A stretch of DNA of 64,000 nt from Mangrovicella endophytica (GCF_002893625.1 NZ_PKMZ01000002.1:310001-374000), one strand, 5' to 3'; shown: positions 43,382 to 54,008, counted from the stretch's first letter. The notes: a model not told the origin generated them from the letters alone. A program made the numbers and translations.

Positions 43382-44418
43382 TGGCGGGCGACAACGGGCA
43401 TCCCGTGGTTGGCGGACCAGCCCCTCACATTCCGGTGCTCCTATCCGAGGTGCTGGAGGCGCTGCAGCCGAAAGCCGGCGAGCGCCACATCGACGGCACG
43501 TTCGGCGCCGGCGGCTACACCCGCGCGATCCTCGATGCTGGAGCGGATGTGGTGGCGATCGACCGCGATCCCACCGCCATTGCTGAAGGACAGGCGCTGG
43601 TCACGGCCTCGGGCGGACGGCTGCGCCTCGTCGAGGGGCGCTTCGGCGATCTCGGCACGATCGCCGGGCTGACGGCCGGCGGGGTCGACGGGATCGTTCT
43701 CGACATCGGCGTCTCCTCCATGCAGATCGACCAGGCCGAGCGTGGCTTCTCCTTCCAGAAGGACGGGCCGCTCGACATGCGCATGGGACGGCATGGGCCG
43801 AGTGCGGCCGACGTCGTCAACCGGCTGAAGGCGGGCGATCTCGCCCGCGTCATCGCGTTCCTTGGCGAGGAGCGGCATGCCGGCCGCATCGCCCGTGCCA
43901 TCGAGGCGCGCCGCGCCGAGCGGCCGTTCGAGACGACGCTCGATCTCGCCGGCGTCGTCGGCAAGGTCGTCGGGCGCTCGCCCAAGGACAAGATCGATCC
44001 GGCGACGCGCACGTTCCAGGCGCTGCGCATCTACGTCAATGACGAGCTCGGCGAGCTGGCGCGCGCGCTGGTGGCGGCCGAAGAGGTGCTGCGCCCCGGC
44101 GGGCGGCTCGTCGTCGTCACCTTCCATTCGCTGGAAGACCGGATCGTCAAGCGCTTCTTCCGCGACCGTTCGGCGCCCCCGACGGGCTCGCGGCATCTGC
44201 CTGATATCGCCGAGGTCGCTCCGACCTTCACCGCCCGCAACAAGGCCGTCGCCGCGACGCCGGAGGAGGCCGACGCCAATCCGCGCGCCCGATCCGCCAA
44301 GCTGCGCGCCGGGCTTCGCACCGACGCAGCCGCGACGGATGCGCGCCGCGCCTTCGACTTCGCCGATCTCCCCTCGCTCGCCGACCTTCCTCAAACCGGA
44401 GCCCGACCGTCATGCTGA
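43378..44418 (+). CDS. rsmH: 16S rRNA (cytosine1402-N4)-methyltransferase
   Basis: 346 residues from ATG 43378 (a second ATG follows at once). [13 protein letters not shown], the SAM motif [32 protein letters not shown] and [16 protein letters not shown] are the RsmH/MraW signatures. It methylates N4 of C1402 in the ribosomal decoding centre. It overlaps mraZ before it and ftsL after it, so the three are translationally coupled. Confidence 0.96.
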   Translation: MMAGDNGHPVVGGPAPHIPVLLSEVLEALQPKAGERHIDGTFGAGGYTRAILDAGADVVAIDRDPTAIAEGQALVTASGGRLRLVEGRFGDLGTIAGLTAGGVDGIVLDIGVSSMQIDQAERGFSFQKDGPLDMRMGRHGPSAADVVNRLKAGDLARVIAFLGEERHAGRIARAIEARRAERPFETTLDLAGVVGKVVGRSPKDKIDPATRTFQALRIYVNDELGELARALVAAEEVLRPGGRLVVVTFHSLEDRIVKRFFRDRSAPPTGSRHLPDIAEVAPTFTARNKAVAATPEEADANPRARSAKLRAGLRTDAAATDARRAFDFADLPSLADLPQTGARPSC

Positions 44419-44768
44419 AGACGATCGACATCGTTCTCATCGCCTTGATGGTCTCGGCCGCAGCCTGGACCTTCGGCATCAAATACGACGCCGAGAACAT
44501 CGAGGAGCAGGTGGCCAAGGTCTCCCGCAAGATCGATCTGGAACGCGAGACCATCGCGCTGCTCGACGCCGACTGGAGTCTCCTCAACCAGCCGGCTCGG
44601 CTGGAGCGTCTATCCGACGCCTTCAAGGGCGATCTCGCGCTCGAGCCGGTGCGGCCCGACCAGATCGTCGCGCAGGATGAGCTGCCTGCGCAGCCGGTTC
44701 TGATGGTGCCGAACGAGAGCACCACGCTCGGCGGCTTCGCGGATGCCTCCGGAACCGTGGTGAGATGA
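44412..44768 (+). CDS. ftsL: Cell division protein FtsL
   Basis: 118 residues. A single N-terminal helix (about 4-22, [19 protein letters not shown]) is followed by a coiled coil [20 protein letters not shown] and [19 protein letters not shown], the FtsL signature of alphaproteobacteria. The rest is a periplasmic, poorly conserved tail. FtsL joins FtsB and FtsQ and activates FtsWI. It overlaps both neighbours by a few bases. Confidence 0.9.
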   Translation: MLKTIDIVLIALMVSAAAWTFGIKYDAENIEEQVAKVSRKIDLERETIALLDADWSLLNQPARLERLSDAFKGDLALEPVRPDQIVAQDELPAQPVLMVPNESTTLGGFADASGTVVR

Positions 44769-46492
44769 GACTTAAACGCCTCAGAACGCTTCTGACGCGG
44801 CCGGCCCCGCTGCCGCCGAAGGCCGATCCGTTCGGCCGTCGGCAATGCAGGGCCGTGCCGCCGATGAACCGGTCGCGCATCGTCATCGCGGTCGGGCTGT
44901 TCTGTGGCGTCTATGCGGTCATCGGGGGCAAGCTGGTCCTCTGGGGCGGCATGCCGGGTGCGCAGGATTTTTATCAGAGCGCCTATGACGAGGTCGTCGC
45001 CCCGCGTCCCGACCTTCTCGACCGCAATGGCGAGGTGCTGGCGACCGACATCCGCACGGCCTCGCTGTTCGCCGAGCCGCGCCGCATCGTCGATCCCGAG
45101 ACGACGAGCGCGCAGCTGCGCGCCATCCTGCCGGAGCTGGAGCCCCGCACCCTTCACAACCAGCTCGCCAGCAATGCCGGCTTCGTCTGGGTGAAGCGGG
45201 AACTGACGCCGCGCCAGCAGCGCGAGCTCCGCGACCTCGGCCTTTCCGGCATCGGCTTCAAGACCGAGAGCAAACGCTTCTATCCCAGCGGGCCGACAGC
45301 CGCCCACGTCGTCGGGATGACCGACGGCGAGGGGCAGGGTATCGCCGGAATGGAGAAGTTCATCGACGCCCGGAACACTGCAGCGCTGCAGACGGCTGCT
45401 GCGGGCGGATCGGAGCCGGACCCGATCCGGCTCTCGCTCGACCTGCGTGTCCAGTACATTCTGCGCGACGAGCTGTCGGCCGCCATGCGACGCTACAAGG
45501 CCGCCGCGGCCGGTGGCGTCGTCCTGAACGCCGAGACGGGTGAGGTGGTGGCGCTGGCTTCGATGCCGGACTTCGACCCCAATGCGCCGGCGATTGCGTC
45601 CGGATCCGGCACGACGAACCGCATGGCGGCCGCAAGCGCGGAGATGGGGTCGACCTTCAGCGCCTTCACCACCGCGATGGCGCTGGAGTCGGGCAAGGTG
45701 ACGATGGCGGACCGCTTCGACGCCTCAGAGCCGATCCGTATGGGCTCGGCCATCGTCAGCGACGATCACGGCCAGCGGCGCGCGCTCAGCGTCCCTGAGG
45801 TGTTCCTCTACTCCTCCGCCATCGGCGCGGCGAAGGAGGCGGAGGCGGTCGGCATTCCCTACCATCAGGCGTTCCTGACCAAGCTCGGCCTGCTCACGCG
45901 CATGCGGACCGAGCTGCCGGACGTCGCCATGCCGGTGCAGCCGGCCGCATGGACGGCATCGAACCAGGCCGCCATCGCCGCCGGGCGGAGCGTCGAGACG
46001 ACGCCGCTGCAGACGGCGGTCGCCGCCGCCGCGCTGATCAATGGCGGCAAGCTCGTACCGCCGACTTTCCTGCCGCGTAGCCGCGCAGCAGCCGACGCCA
46101 TGGCCGTGCGGGTGGTCAGTGGCAAGACCAGTGAGACGATGCGGGCGCTCTTGCGCCTCAACGTCGTCGACGCCCGCGGCTCAGGCGCTTCGGCCGATGT
46201 GCCGGGCTTCAGGGTCGGCGGCAAGACGGCGACGACCCACAAGGCCGGAGAGGAGGGGAAAGAGGGCGCCAAGACGTTCAACGCCTTCCTGGCCGCGTTT
46301 CCGGCCGAGGATCCGCGCTATGTCGTGCTGATCACCGTCGACGAGCCAAAGCCGGAAGAGGGCAAGGCGGTTGCCACCGCCAGCATGAACGCGGCGCCGA
46401 CGGCCGGTGCCGTCATCCGCCGTTCCGCCGCGCTCCTCGGCGTCAAGCCGAAGTTCGGCGATGCCGGGATGTCGCTGCTGGTGTCGTACTAA
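44765..46492 (+). CDS. ftsI: FtsI/PBP3-family protein with degenerate transpeptidase motifs
   Basis: 575 residues, full length for FtsI. One N-terminal helix (about 35-57), the pedestal domain starting near RPDLLDRNGEVLATDIRTAS, and a transpeptidase-like domain from about 230 are all present. The catalytic motifs are altered. SxxK reads S296-T-F-S299 in EMGSTFSAF, so the base Lys is missing. SxN reads S350-S-A352 in LYSSAIG, so the Asn is missing. KTG reads K487-T-A489-T in VGGKTATTH. The frame is open and the fold-forming sequence is conserved. It may keep a structural role in the FtsWI complex while another FtsI supplies activity. Confidence 0.92.
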   Translation: MRLKRLRTLLTRPAPLPPKADPFGRRQCRAVPPMNRSRIVIAVGLFCGVYAVIGGKLVLWGGMPGAQDFYQSAYDEVVAPRPDLLDRNGEVLATDIRTASLFAEPRRIVDPETTSAQLRAILPELEPRTLHNQLASNAGFVWVKRELTPRQQRELRDLGLSGIGFKTESKRFYPSGPTAAHVVGMTDGEGQGIAGMEKFIDARNTAALQTAAAGGSEPDPIRLSLDLRVQYILRDELSAAMRRYKAAAAGGVVLNAETGEVVALASMPDFDPNAPAIASGSGTTNRMAAASAEMGSTFSAFTTAMALESGKVTMADRFDASEPIRMGSAIVSDDHGQRRALSVPEVFLYSSAIGAAKEAEAVGIPYHQAFLTKLGLLTRMRTELPDVAMPVQPAAWTASNQAAIAAGRSVETTPLQTAVAAAALINGGKLVPPTFLPRSRAAADAMAVRVVSGKTSETMRALLRLNVVDARGSGASADVPGFRVGGKTATTHKAGEEGKEGAKTFNAFLAAFPAEDPRYVVLITVDEPKPEEGKAVATASMNAAPTAGAVIRRSAALLGVKPKFGDAGMSLLVSY

Positions 46493-46505
46493 GGCAGTCT
46501 GAAGG

Positions 46506-46535
46506 CCGCTGCGATCGTTCCTGCAGCGGTTTATT
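46506..46535 (+). terminator. Rho-independent terminator directly after ftsI
   Basis: CCGCTGC and GCAGCGG form a 7-bp perfect stem around a 10-nt loop, followed by TTTATT, 14 bp after the ftsI stop. A terminator at this point inside a dcw cluster is unusual and would separate murE and later genes from the mraZ promoter. Confidence 0.65.
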
Positions 46536-46576
46536 CGTCATCCCCTGTCCCAGTGCCTTCGGCCCCATCTCGTCAG

Positions 46577-46629
46577 CGGCTGCTCTGGAGCGCTCGACTC
46601 GAAGAGTCCAGAAGACGCTGCATGCCGGT
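46577..46629. repeat. Direct repeat, left copy, flanking the insert between ftsI and murE
   Basis: 53 bp that recur at 47351-47404 with one substitution and one single-base indel. The repeat starts CGGCTGCTCTGGAGCGCTCG and ends CATGCCGGT. It contains a small inverted repeat TCTGGA/TCCAGA. The copies bound the secreted-protein gene at 46672. Confidence 0.9.
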
Positions 46630-46671
46630 GCCGCTGAGTGCCGGTTCCTTCTCAAGCCAACGGGTAGCAGC

Positions 46672-47283
46672 ATGCGCCTTGTGTTGTGCCTGATCATCTC
46701 CGTGTTCGGCACTGCCGTTGCCAAGGCAGAGAACGGATTGGCTGCCGAGTGGCGTGATCTCTGGACACGCTGTCGTATCGCCATCGAGACCGGTGCGCCT
46801 GCTGACACACACGGTCTCATCAACCTCGGCTTAGTGAGAGCCTTTGTAAAGCCCGTCATGGTTGAGGGCTACACGGTTCTCCCGGGCTACGAATATGACG
46901 AGCAACGGTGGACCCGCAGAGGCAGCCGCCTGAACATCTTTGAGACGGAGATCCCGAAGGGCGGAGGCGTCCGTCGACGCTGCGACGTCAGGTTTGCATC
47001 TTGGGATGACCGTCTATCGCCTGACCAGGCGAAAGCGCTGACCCAAGCCTTCCTCACTGAGCGACAGACGCTTCTCGCAGCCGGCCGGCACGAGGTCCGT
47101 GATCCGGATGCTGTTCCCGACACCGGTTTCCTCGGCGTAGGACCGAAGGCACTCAACCCGAACGGCTGTCGTGTCATGTCGACCCTGATGATAGGCATCG
47201 GCGGGCAGTGGAGCTTTTCATCCTTGAGTGCTGAGCAAACCGTGGGCTGCAGCGGGCCGTCTCTCCTCAGGCCAAAGCCTTGA
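46672..47283 (+). CDS. Secreted hypothetical protein inserted in the dcw cluster
   Basis: 203 residues. A signal peptide MRLVLCLIISVFGTAVAKA is followed by a mature domain with four Cys (in RCRIA, RRRCDVRF, NGCRVM and VGCSG), enough for two disulfides. LPGYEYDEQRW and KGGGVRRRCDVRFASWDD suggest a compact beta-rich domain. No family was recognised. Third-position GC is lower than in the flanking division genes, and it sits between two near-identical direct repeats, so it looks acquired. A division role is not implied. Confidence 0.65.
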   Translation: MRLVLCLIISVFGTAVAKAENGLAAEWRDLWTRCRIAIETGAPADTHGLINLGLVRAFVKPVMVEGYTVLPGYEYDEQRWTRRGSRLNIFETEIPKGGGVRRRCDVRFASWDDRLSPDQAKALTQAFLTERQTLLAAGRHEVRDPDAVPDTGFLGVGPKALNPNGCRVMSTLMIGIGGQWSFSSLSAEQTVGCSGPSLLRPKP

Positions 47284-47350
47284 TCGATCTTCGGCCGTGC
47301 CCGGATCATCGACCAGAGGTATCTCTCGTGCCGGCTGTGCCATTTTCCGT

Positions 47351-47404
47351 CGGCTGCTCTGGAGCGCTCGACTCGAAGAGTCTAGAAGACGCTGCCATGC
47401 CGGT
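47351..47404. repeat. Direct repeat, right copy, flanking the insert between ftsI and murE
   Basis: 54-bp partner of the repeat at 46577-46629, differing by one C/T change and one extra C. It ends 41 bp before the murE start, so murE may take its leader from this copy. Confidence 0.9.
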
Positions 47405-47445
47405 ATCGCTTGGTTCCGGCCCATTGTTCGAAGCGGAACAGGTGC

Positions 47446-48894
47446 ATGCAGCTTTCCGAACTCGCAGACGGTCTCGCACAGGGCGGCGAGGGCCTCAGCA
47501 CCCCGGTGACCGGGATCTCCGCTGATTCGCGCAAGATCGAGCCGGGCTTCGTCTTCGCTGCGCTGAGCGGATCGAAGGCGGACGGCGCGCGCTTCATTGC
47601 GGATGCCGAGGCGCGGGGCGCAAGTGCGATCCTCGTCGCCGACGGCAGCGCCGTCGAGACCACCCTGCCGGTGCTGCGCTCAGGCGATCCGCGTCACGCG
47701 CTCGCGGTGATGGCCCGCCGTGTCTATGGCGCGCAGCCGGAGACGGTGGTCGCCGTCACCGGCACCAGCGGCAAGACCTCGATCGCCGCCTTCACCCGGC
47801 AGATCTGGGCGTCGGCCGGCATCGCGGCTGCCTCGGTCGGCACCACCGGCGTCGTTTCGCCGACCCGCAACGACTACGGCTCGCTGACGACCCCGGACCC
47901 GGTGGACCTGGCCAAGCTGATGGCCGAGCTTGCCGGCGAGGGCGTCAGCCATGTCGCCATGGAGGCTTCTAGCCACGGGCTCGACCAGCGCCGCCTCGAC
48001 GGCGTGACGCTCGCCGCGGCCGGCTTCAGCAATCTCGGCCGCGACCACATGGACTACCACCCGACGGTGGAAGAGTATTTCGCCGCCAAGATGCGCCTGT
48101 TCGACACGCTGCTGCCGAAGGGTGCGCCGGCGGTGATCTTCGCCGACGACCGCTGGTCGGCCGCCGCCGAGGAGATTGCCCGCAAGGCCGGCGCGTCCGT
48201 GCTGACGGTCGGCCGCACCGGCGGCTTCCTGACGCTGAAGCGGCTGGAGCACGAGCGGCACCGCCAGATCGCCGAGATCGACGCGGCCGGCAAGATCCAC
48301 CGCGTGGTGCTGCCGCTCGCCGGCGAGTTCCAGATGGCCAATGCCCTGGTCGCGGCCGGCCTTGCCATCGCCACGGGGCTCGACATCGATCCGGCGCTGG
48401 CGGCGCTGGAAACACTGCAGGGTGCGCCGGGTCGGCTCGACCTTGCCGGCACGACCGCAACCGGCGCGCCGGTCTTCGTCGACTACGCCCACAAGCCGGA
48501 GGCGCTGGAGAACGTGCTGCAGTCGGTGCGGCCCTTCACCACCGGCCGCGTCATCGTCGTCTTCGGCTGCGGCGGCGACCGCGACCGCGGCAAGCGCCCG
48601 ATCATGGGCGAGATCGCGACGCGGCTCGCAGACCTCGTCATCGTCACCGACGACAATCCGCGCTCGGAGGAGCCGGGCTCGATCCGCGCCGCCATCATGG
48701 AAGCGGCGCCGGGCGCCCGCGAGATCGGCGACCGCCGCGCCGCTATCCGCGAGGCGGTGGCCGGCGCCAAGGCTGGCGATACGGTGGTCGTCGCCGGCAA
48801 GGGCCACGAGATCGGCCAGATGGTGGGTACGGTGACGCATCACTTCAGCGACCACGAGGAAGTCGTGGCCGCGATCGCGGAGGCTGCCCGATGA
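47446..48894 (+). CDS. murE: UDP-MurNAc-L-Ala-D-Glu:meso-diaminopimelate ligase
   Basis: 482 residues from ATG 47446. The N-terminal domain has [18 protein letters not shown], the ATP loop is VTGTSGKTS, the central domain has [15 protein letters not shown] and [12 protein letters not shown], and the meso-DAP specificity motif is DDNPRSEEP. It adds diaminopimelate to the stem peptide in the cytoplasm. It overlaps murF by 4 nt. The insert upstream means it needs its own promoter or readthrough. Confidence 0.96.
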   Translation: MQLSELADGLAQGGEGLSTPVTGISADSRKIEPGFVFAALSGSKADGARFIADAEARGASAILVADGSAVETTLPVLRSGDPRHALAVMARRVYGAQPETVVAVTGTSGKTSIAAFTRQIWASAGIAAASVGTTGVVSPTRNDYGSLTTPDPVDLAKLMAELAGEGVSHVAMEASSHGLDQRRLDGVTLAAAGFSNLGRDHMDYHPTVEEYFAAKMRLFDTLLPKGAPAVIFADDRWSAAAEEIARKAGASVLTVGRTGGFLTLKRLEHERHRQIAEIDAAGKIHRVVLPLAGEFQMANALVAAGLAIATGLDIDPALAALETLQGAPGRLDLAGTTATGAPVFVDYAHKPEALENVLQSVRPFTTGRVIVVFGCGGDRDRGKRPIMGEIATRLADLVIVTDDNPRSEEPGSIRAAIMEAAPGAREIGDRRAAIREAVAGAKAGDTVVVAGKGHEIGQMVGTVTHHFSDHEEVVAAIAEAAR

Positions 48895-50366
48895 CCCGCC
48901 CGCCGCTCTGGACAATGGAGGCGCTGATCGCCGCGACGGGCGGCCGGCCCGTCGGCGACGTGCCGGAGGCGATCACCGGCCTTTCCATCGATACGCGCAC
49001 GCTCCAGCCGGGCGATGCCTTTCTCGCCATCAAGGGCGACCGCTTCGACGGGCACAGCTTCCTGACCACGGCCGCCGCTGCGGGCGCTTCGCTCCTCGTC
49101 GTGTCGGAGCAGAAGCTGCCGGCGCTCGGCCGCGTGCAGGGCGCGCTGCTCGTCGTCGACGACGTCTTGAAGGCGCTGGAACGCCTTGCCGTCGCGGCAC
49201 GGGCGCGCAGCGAGGCCAAGATCATCGCGGTGACCGGCAGCGTCGGCAAGACGACGACCAAGGAGGCGCTGCGCCAGGCTCTCGGCGCCTGCGGCAGCGT
49301 CCACGCTTCCGCCGCCTCGTTCAACAACCACTGGGGCGTGCCGCTGAGTCTCGCGCGCCTGCCGGCCGACACGCGCTACGGCGTCTTCGAGATCGGCATG
49401 AACCATCCCGGCGAGATCCGGCCGCTGGTGAAGCTGGTGAAGCCGCATGTCGCGATCATCACGCTGATCGCGGCCGCCCATCTCGGCCATTTCGCCGATC
49501 TCGACGAGATCGCCACCGCCAAGGCGGAGATCTTCCAAGGGCTGGTGCCGGACGGCACCGCCGTCCTCAACGCCGACGATCCGCAATGCGGGCCGCTGGC
49601 GACCCGCGCCCGCCAGGCCGGCGTCTCGCGCATCGCCACCTTCGGCGAGGCGTCCGGCGCCGACTTCCGGCTCGTCTCCTTCGAGCCGTTTGCCGACGGG
49701 GCGCTGATGCGGGCATCGATCGCCGGCACGGATGTCGAGATCCGCCTGTCGGCGGCCGGCCGTCATATCGCGCAAAACATCCTCGCCGTGCTCGGCGCCG
49801 CGCAGCTCGCCGGCGCCTATGTACCGGCCGCAGCCGCCGCGCTGTCGAGCTGGCGGGCGGGCAAGGGGCGCGGCGAGCGCCATGTCTTGACCGTTCCCGG
49901 CGCTGGACGCCTGACGGTGATCGACGAAAGCTACAACGCCAATCCGGCCTCGATGCGCGCGGCCTTCGCCGTGCTCGGCTCGACGCCGCCGGAGGAGGGC
50001 GGGCGGCGCATCGCCGTGCTCGGCGACATGCTGGAGCTCGGCGACCGCTCGGCCGAGCTGCACGCGGCGCTGGCCGAACCGCTGATCGAGGCCGGCGTTG
50101 ACCGCGTCCACTGCGCCGGCGCGGCGATGAAGGCACTCGACGATGCGCTGGAGGGGCGGCTCGCCTGCCAGTGGCACGACAGCGTCGACGAGCTTTGCGC
50201 AAGCCTCCTGCAGGATATCAAGGCAGGCGACGTCGTCATGGCCAAGGCGTCGAACAGTCTGGGCTTCTCGAAGGTGGTCAGCCGCCTCCTCGAAGCCTAT
50301 GGCAGCCGCACCAACGCGCCTGCCGGCGTGGCCGACGCCGGCAAAGGCCAGGAGTCATCGTCCTAA
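48891..50366 (+). CDS. murF: UDP-MurNAc-tripeptide:D-Ala-D-Ala ligase
   Basis: 491 residues. [20 protein letters not shown], the P-loop [28 protein letters not shown], and [15 protein letters not shown] mark MurF. The C-terminal domain has [16 protein letters not shown]. It adds D-Ala-D-Ala to complete the pentapeptide. The stop shares one base with the mraY start. Confidence 0.96.
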   Translation: MTRPPLWTMEALIAATGGRPVGDVPEAITGLSIDTRTLQPGDAFLAIKGDRFDGHSFLTTAAAAGASLLVVSEQKLPALGRVQGALLVVDDVLKALERLAVAARARSEAKIIAVTGSVGKTTTKEALRQALGACGSVHASAASFNNHWGVPLSLARLPADTRYGVFEIGMNHPGEIRPLVKLVKPHVAIITLIAAAHLGHFADLDEIATAKAEIFQGLVPDGTAVLNADDPQCGPLATRARQAGVSRIATFGEASGADFRLVSFEPFADGALMRASIAGTDVEIRLSAAGRHIAQNILAVLGAAQLAGAYVPAAAAALSSWRAGKGRGERHVLTVPGAGRLTVIDESYNANPASMRAAFAVLGSTPPEEGGRRIAVLGDMLELGDRSAELHAALAEPLIEAGVDRVHCAGAAMKALDDALEGRLACQWHDSVDELCASLLQDIKAGDVVMAKASNSLGFSKVVSRLLEAYGSRTNAPAGVADAGKGQESSS

Positions 50367-51448
50367 TGCTCGCCTATCTCGGCCAGTTCGCCGCCGACGT
50401 CCCGGCCTTCAACGTCTTCCGGTACATCACCTTCCGGACGGCGTCGGCGATGATCACCGGCTTCATCGTCGTGTTCCTGTTCGGCCCCGCGATCATCGCG
50501 GCGCTGCGTATCCGGCAGGGCAAGGGCCAGCCGATCCGCGCCGACGGGCCGCAGACGCATTTCAAGAAGGCCGGCACGCCGACCATGGGCGGGCTGATGA
50601 TCCTCTCTGGCGTGCTGGCGGCAACGCTGATCTGGGCGGACCTCAGCAACCTCTATGTCTGGACGGTGCTGCTCGTCACCGTGGGCTTTGGCGCCATCGG
50701 CTTCTATGACGACTATCTGAAGGTCACCAAGCAGAGCCACAAGGGCTTCTCCGGCAAATCGCGCCTGGCGCTGGAATTCCTGATCGCGGGCGTGTCGAGT
50801 GCGCTGGTGGTCTATGCCGGCACCGGCACCTTCGCCTCGTCGCTGGCATTCCCCTTCGTGAAGGAACTGCTGATCGACCTCGGCTGGTTCTACGTCGTCT
50901 TCGCCGCCTTCGTGATCGTCGGCGCCGGCAATGCGGTGAACCTCACCGACGGGCTGGACGGCCTCGCCATCGTGCCGATCATGATCGCGGCCTCGGCCTT
51001 CGGCCTGATCGCCTATCTCTCCGGCAATGTGAACTTCGCCAACTACCTGCAGATCCACTATGTCTACGGCACCGGTGAGCTCGCGGTGCTGTGCGGCGCG
51101 GTGATCGGGGCGGGGCTCGGCTTCCTCTGGTTCAATGCGCCGCCGGCGGCGATCTTCATGGGCGACACGGGTTCGCTCGCGCTCGGCGGCATGACGGGGG
51201 CCATCGCGGTCGCCACCAAGCACGAACTGGTGCTCGCTATCATCGGCGGCCTCTTCGTCATCGAGGCGCTGTCGGTGATCCTGCAGGTCGCCTCCTTCAA
51301 GCTGACCGGCAAGCGCATCTTCCTGATGGCGCCGATCCACCATCACTTTGAGAAGCTCGGCTGGACGGAGAGCCAGGTGGTGGTGCGCTTCTGGATCATC
51401 GCCTTCATGCTGGCCTTTGTCGGCCTGTCCACCCTGAAGCTGCGGTAG
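50366..51448 (+). CDS. mraY: Phospho-MurNAc-pentapeptide transferase
   Basis: 360 residues with about ten helices. [14 protein letters not shown] and [20 protein letters not shown] contain the catalytic acidic loop. [19 protein letters not shown] and [23 protein letters not shown] complete the MraY signatures. It makes lipid I on undecaprenyl phosphate at the inner membrane. AGGAG lies inside the end of murF. Confidence 0.97.
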   Translation: MLAYLGQFAADVPAFNVFRYITFRTASAMITGFIVVFLFGPAIIAALRIRQGKGQPIRADGPQTHFKKAGTPTMGGLMILSGVLAATLIWADLSNLYVWTVLLVTVGFGAIGFYDDYLKVTKQSHKGFSGKSRLALEFLIAGVSSALVVYAGTGTFASSLAFPFVKELLIDLGWFYVVFAAFVIVGAGNAVNLTDGLDGLAIVPIMIAASAFGLIAYLSGNVNFANYLQIHYVYGTGELAVLCGAVIGAGLGFLWFNAPPAAIFMGDTGSLALGGMTGAIAVATKHELVLAIIGGLFVIEALSVILQVASFKLTGKRIFLMAPIHHHFEKLGWTESQVVVRFWIIAFMLAFVGLSTLKLR

Positions 51449-51455
51449 GCGCGCG

Positions 51456-52850
51456 ATGATTCCGGTCGCAACCTCTGCCGGCAAGCGTGTCGCGCTGTTC
51501 GGCCTCGGCGGCTCCGGCCGCGCCACCGCACAGGCCCTCGTGGAAGGGGGCGCCGACCTCACGGCGTTCGACGACAATCCCGACAGCGTCGCGGCGGCAA
51601 GTGCGGCGGGCATTCCGACAGGCGACCTGAAGGCGGTGGACTGGAGCGGCGTGGACGCGCTGGTGCTCTCGCCGGGCGTGCCGCTGACGCATCCGCGGCC
51701 GCACTGGACGGTGGATCTGGCCAAGGCGGCCGGCGCCGAGGTGATCGGCGATGTCGAGCTGTTCGCGCGCGAGCGGGCGGCCCAAGCGCCCGAGGCGCCG
51801 CTCGTCGCCATTACCGGCACCAACGGCAAGTCCACCACGACGGCGCTGATCGCCCACTGCATCCGGGCGAGTGGTCGCGATACGCAGCTCGGCGGCAATA
51901 TCGGCGTCGCCGTGCTGACGCTGGAGCCGCCGCGGCCGGACCGCTTCTATGTCGTTGAGTGCTCGTCCTACCAGATCGACCTCGCGCCGAGCCTGAAGCC
52001 TTCCGTCGGCATCCTCCTGAACCTGACGCCGGACCATCTCGACCGGCACGGGACGATGGAAAACTATGCCGCGATCAAGGAGCGGCTGGTGGCGGCCTCC
52101 GACGTCGCGGTCGTGGGCGTCGACGACGACCATTGCCGCACCATCGCGGCGCGGCTGGAGGCGAACGGTCGGCGCGTGGTTCGCATCTCGCAGACCGAGG
52201 CGCTGGAGGAGGGCGTGTTCTTCGACGGTGCGCAGGTGATGCGCCGGATGGCCGGCTACCCCGAAGCGATCTTCGACCTCACCGGCATCGGTTCCTTGCG
52301 CGGGCGCCACAACGGCCAGAACGCGGCGGCCGCCGTCGCGGCGCTGACGGCGGCGGGGCTCTCCGTCTTCGAGCTCACCGCGGGCCTGCGCAGCTTTCCC
52401 GGCCTGGCGCACCGGATGGAGGAGATCGGCCGACAGGGGGACGTGCTCTTCGTCAATGACAGCAAGGCGACCAATGCGGAAGCCGCGGCGCCGGCGCTCG
52501 CGGCCTTTCCGCGCATCCACTGGATCGCCGGCGGGCTTCCCAAAGCGGGCGGCATCACCTCGCTCTCGGGTTTTTTCCCCCGCATCGCCAAGGCCTATCT
52601 GATCGGCGAGGCGGCACCGGCCTTTGCCGCGACTCTTGGTGAACGAATTCCTTACGAAATCTCGGGTACATTGGCTGCTGCCGTCGAGCACGCCGCCCGG
52701 GACGCCGGCGAGACCGGCCAGGAAGAGGTGGTGCTTTTGTCGCCCGCCTGTGCCAGTTTCGATCAGTTCCGTAATTTCGAAGTGCGTGGCGACGCGTTCC
52801 GGGAGGCCGTCAAAGGGCTGCCCGGCATCGAACTCATTCGGAAGGGCTGA
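51456..52850 (+). CDS. murD: UDP-MurNAc-L-alanine:D-glutamate ligase
   Basis: 464 residues. The N-terminal UDP fold is [17 protein letters not shown], the ATP loop is [14 protein letters not shown], the carbamyl-Lys region follows [20 protein letters not shown], and the end has [15 protein letters not shown] with [18 protein letters not shown]. It adds D-Glu to UDP-MurNAc-Ala. It is 7 nt after mraY and 3 nt before ftsW. Confidence 0.96.
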   Translation: MIPVATSAGKRVALFGLGGSGRATAQALVEGGADLTAFDDNPDSVAAASAAGIPTGDLKAVDWSGVDALVLSPGVPLTHPRPHWTVDLAKAAGAEVIGDVELFARERAAQAPEAPLVAITGTNGKSTTTALIAHCIRASGRDTQLGGNIGVAVLTLEPPRPDRFYVVECSSYQIDLAPSLKPSVGILLNLTPDHLDRHGTMENYAAIKERLVAASDVAVVGVDDDHCRTIAARLEANGRRVVRISQTEALEEGVFFDGAQVMRRMAGYPEAIFDLTGIGSLRGRHNGQNAAAAVAALTAAGLSVFELTAGLRSFPGLAHRMEEIGRQGDVLFVNDSKATNAEAAAPALAAFPRIHWIAGGLPKAGGITSLSGFFPRIAKAYLIGEAAPAFAATLGERIPYEISGTLAAAVEHAARDAGETGQEEVVLLSPACASFDQFRNFEVRGDAFREAVKGLPGIELIRKG

Positions 52851-52853
52851 GAC

Positions 52854-54008
52854 ATGCCGACCCGTGCCAAGCGTGGTGTCGTCACCGACTGGTGGTGGAG
52901 CGTCGACCGCTGGTTCCTCGCCGCCTTCCTGACGCTGATGGTGGGCGGCCTCGTCCTGTCCTTTGCGGCCAGCCCGCCGGTTGCCGAGAAGATCGGGCTG
53001 GAGCCGTTCCACTTCGTCAAGCGCCACGCGCTGTTCCTGATCCCCTCCATCGTCGCGATGATCGGCACGTCGATGCTGAGCCCGCGCGGCGTCAGGCGCA
53101 TGGCGCTCATGATGCTCGGCGGCTCCATCGTGCTGATGGTGCTGGCGCTGTTCATCGGTGTCGAGGTGAAGGGCGCCCGTCGCTGGATCGGCGTCGGCGC
53201 CCTGGCGATCCAGCCGTCCGAGTTCATGAAGCCGGCCTTCGTGGTGATCTGCGCCTGGCTGTTCGCCGAGAAGGCGCGGCGGGCCGACATCCCCGGCAAC
53301 CTCTTCGCCATCATCCTCCTCTTCATCGTGGCGGCGCTGCTCGTCGCGCAGCCCGACCTCGGCCAGACCATCCTGACCGCCGGCGCCTGGGGCGGCCTGT
53401 TCTTCATGGCCGGCCTCTCCTGGATCTGGATCGCCATGCTGGGCGGCCTGGCGGGTGCCGGCTTCTTTGCCGCCTATTACGTCTTCCCGCACGTCGCGAG
53501 CCGCATCGACCGCTTCATGACCGGCGAGGGCGACACCTTTCAGACCGACACGGCGCGCGAGGCGATCATGCGCGGCGGCTGGCTCGGCCAGGGCCCGGGC
53601 GAGGGCACGGTGAAGCGCCTGCTGCCGGACAGCCATACCGACTTTGCCTTCTCGGTGATCGCCGAGGAGTTCGGCATCGTCACCTGCATGCTGCTCGCCG
53701 GCATCTTCTGCTTCATCGTGGTGCGCGGCCTTTCCATCGCGCTGCAGCAGCGGGACGTGTTCTCGCGGCTTGCGATCTCCGGCCTCGTCTTCCTGTTCGG
53801 CCTCCAGTCGATCATCAACATGGCGGTGAACCTGCAGCTGATGCCCGCCAAGGGCATGACGCTGCCCTTCATCTCCTATGGTGGCTCGTCCATGCTCGCG
53901 GTCGCGATCTCGGCCGGCTTCGTGCTGGCGCTGACGCGCAAGCGTCCGGAGAACCGCTCGCAGACCGACCGGCTGATGGACAGGACGCTGGCGCTGCACG
54001 GGGCGTGA
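52854..54008 (+). CDS. ftsW: Septal peptidoglycan glycosyltransferase FtsW (SEDS)
   Basis: 384 residues with ten helices. GARRWIGVGALAIQPSEFMK, QPDLGQTILTAGAWGGLFF, LLPDSHTDFAFSVIAEEFG and GMTLPFISYGGSSML are the SEDS signatures, including the catalytic Asp in HTDF. It polymerises lipid II at the septum with FtsI. It is the last gene before the reversed DUF29 insert. Confidence 0.96.
   Translation: MPTRAKRGVVTDWWWSVDRWFLAAFLTLMVGGLVLSFAASPPVAEKIGLEPFHFVKRHALFLIPSIVAMIGTSMLSPRGVRRMALMMLGGSIVLMVLALFIGVEVKGARRWIGVGALAIQPSEFMKPAFVVICAWLFAEKARRADIPGNLFAIILLFIVAALLVAQPDLGQTILTAGAWGGLFFMAGLSWIWIAMLGGLAGAGFFAAYYVFPHVASRIDRFMTGEGDTFQTDTAREAIMRGGWLGQGPGEGTVKRLLPDSHTDFAFSVIAEEFGIVTCMLLAGIFCFIVVRGLSIALQQRDVFSRLAISGLVFLFGLQSIINMAVNLQLMPAKGMTLPFISYGGSSMLAVAISAGFVLALTRKRPENRSQTDRLMDRTLALHGA

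Noticed and set aside
51405-53999. 864-residue minus-strand open frame opposite murD-ftsW
   Set aside because: Antisense shadow of two certain genes, Arg/His/Asp-rich with no domain.
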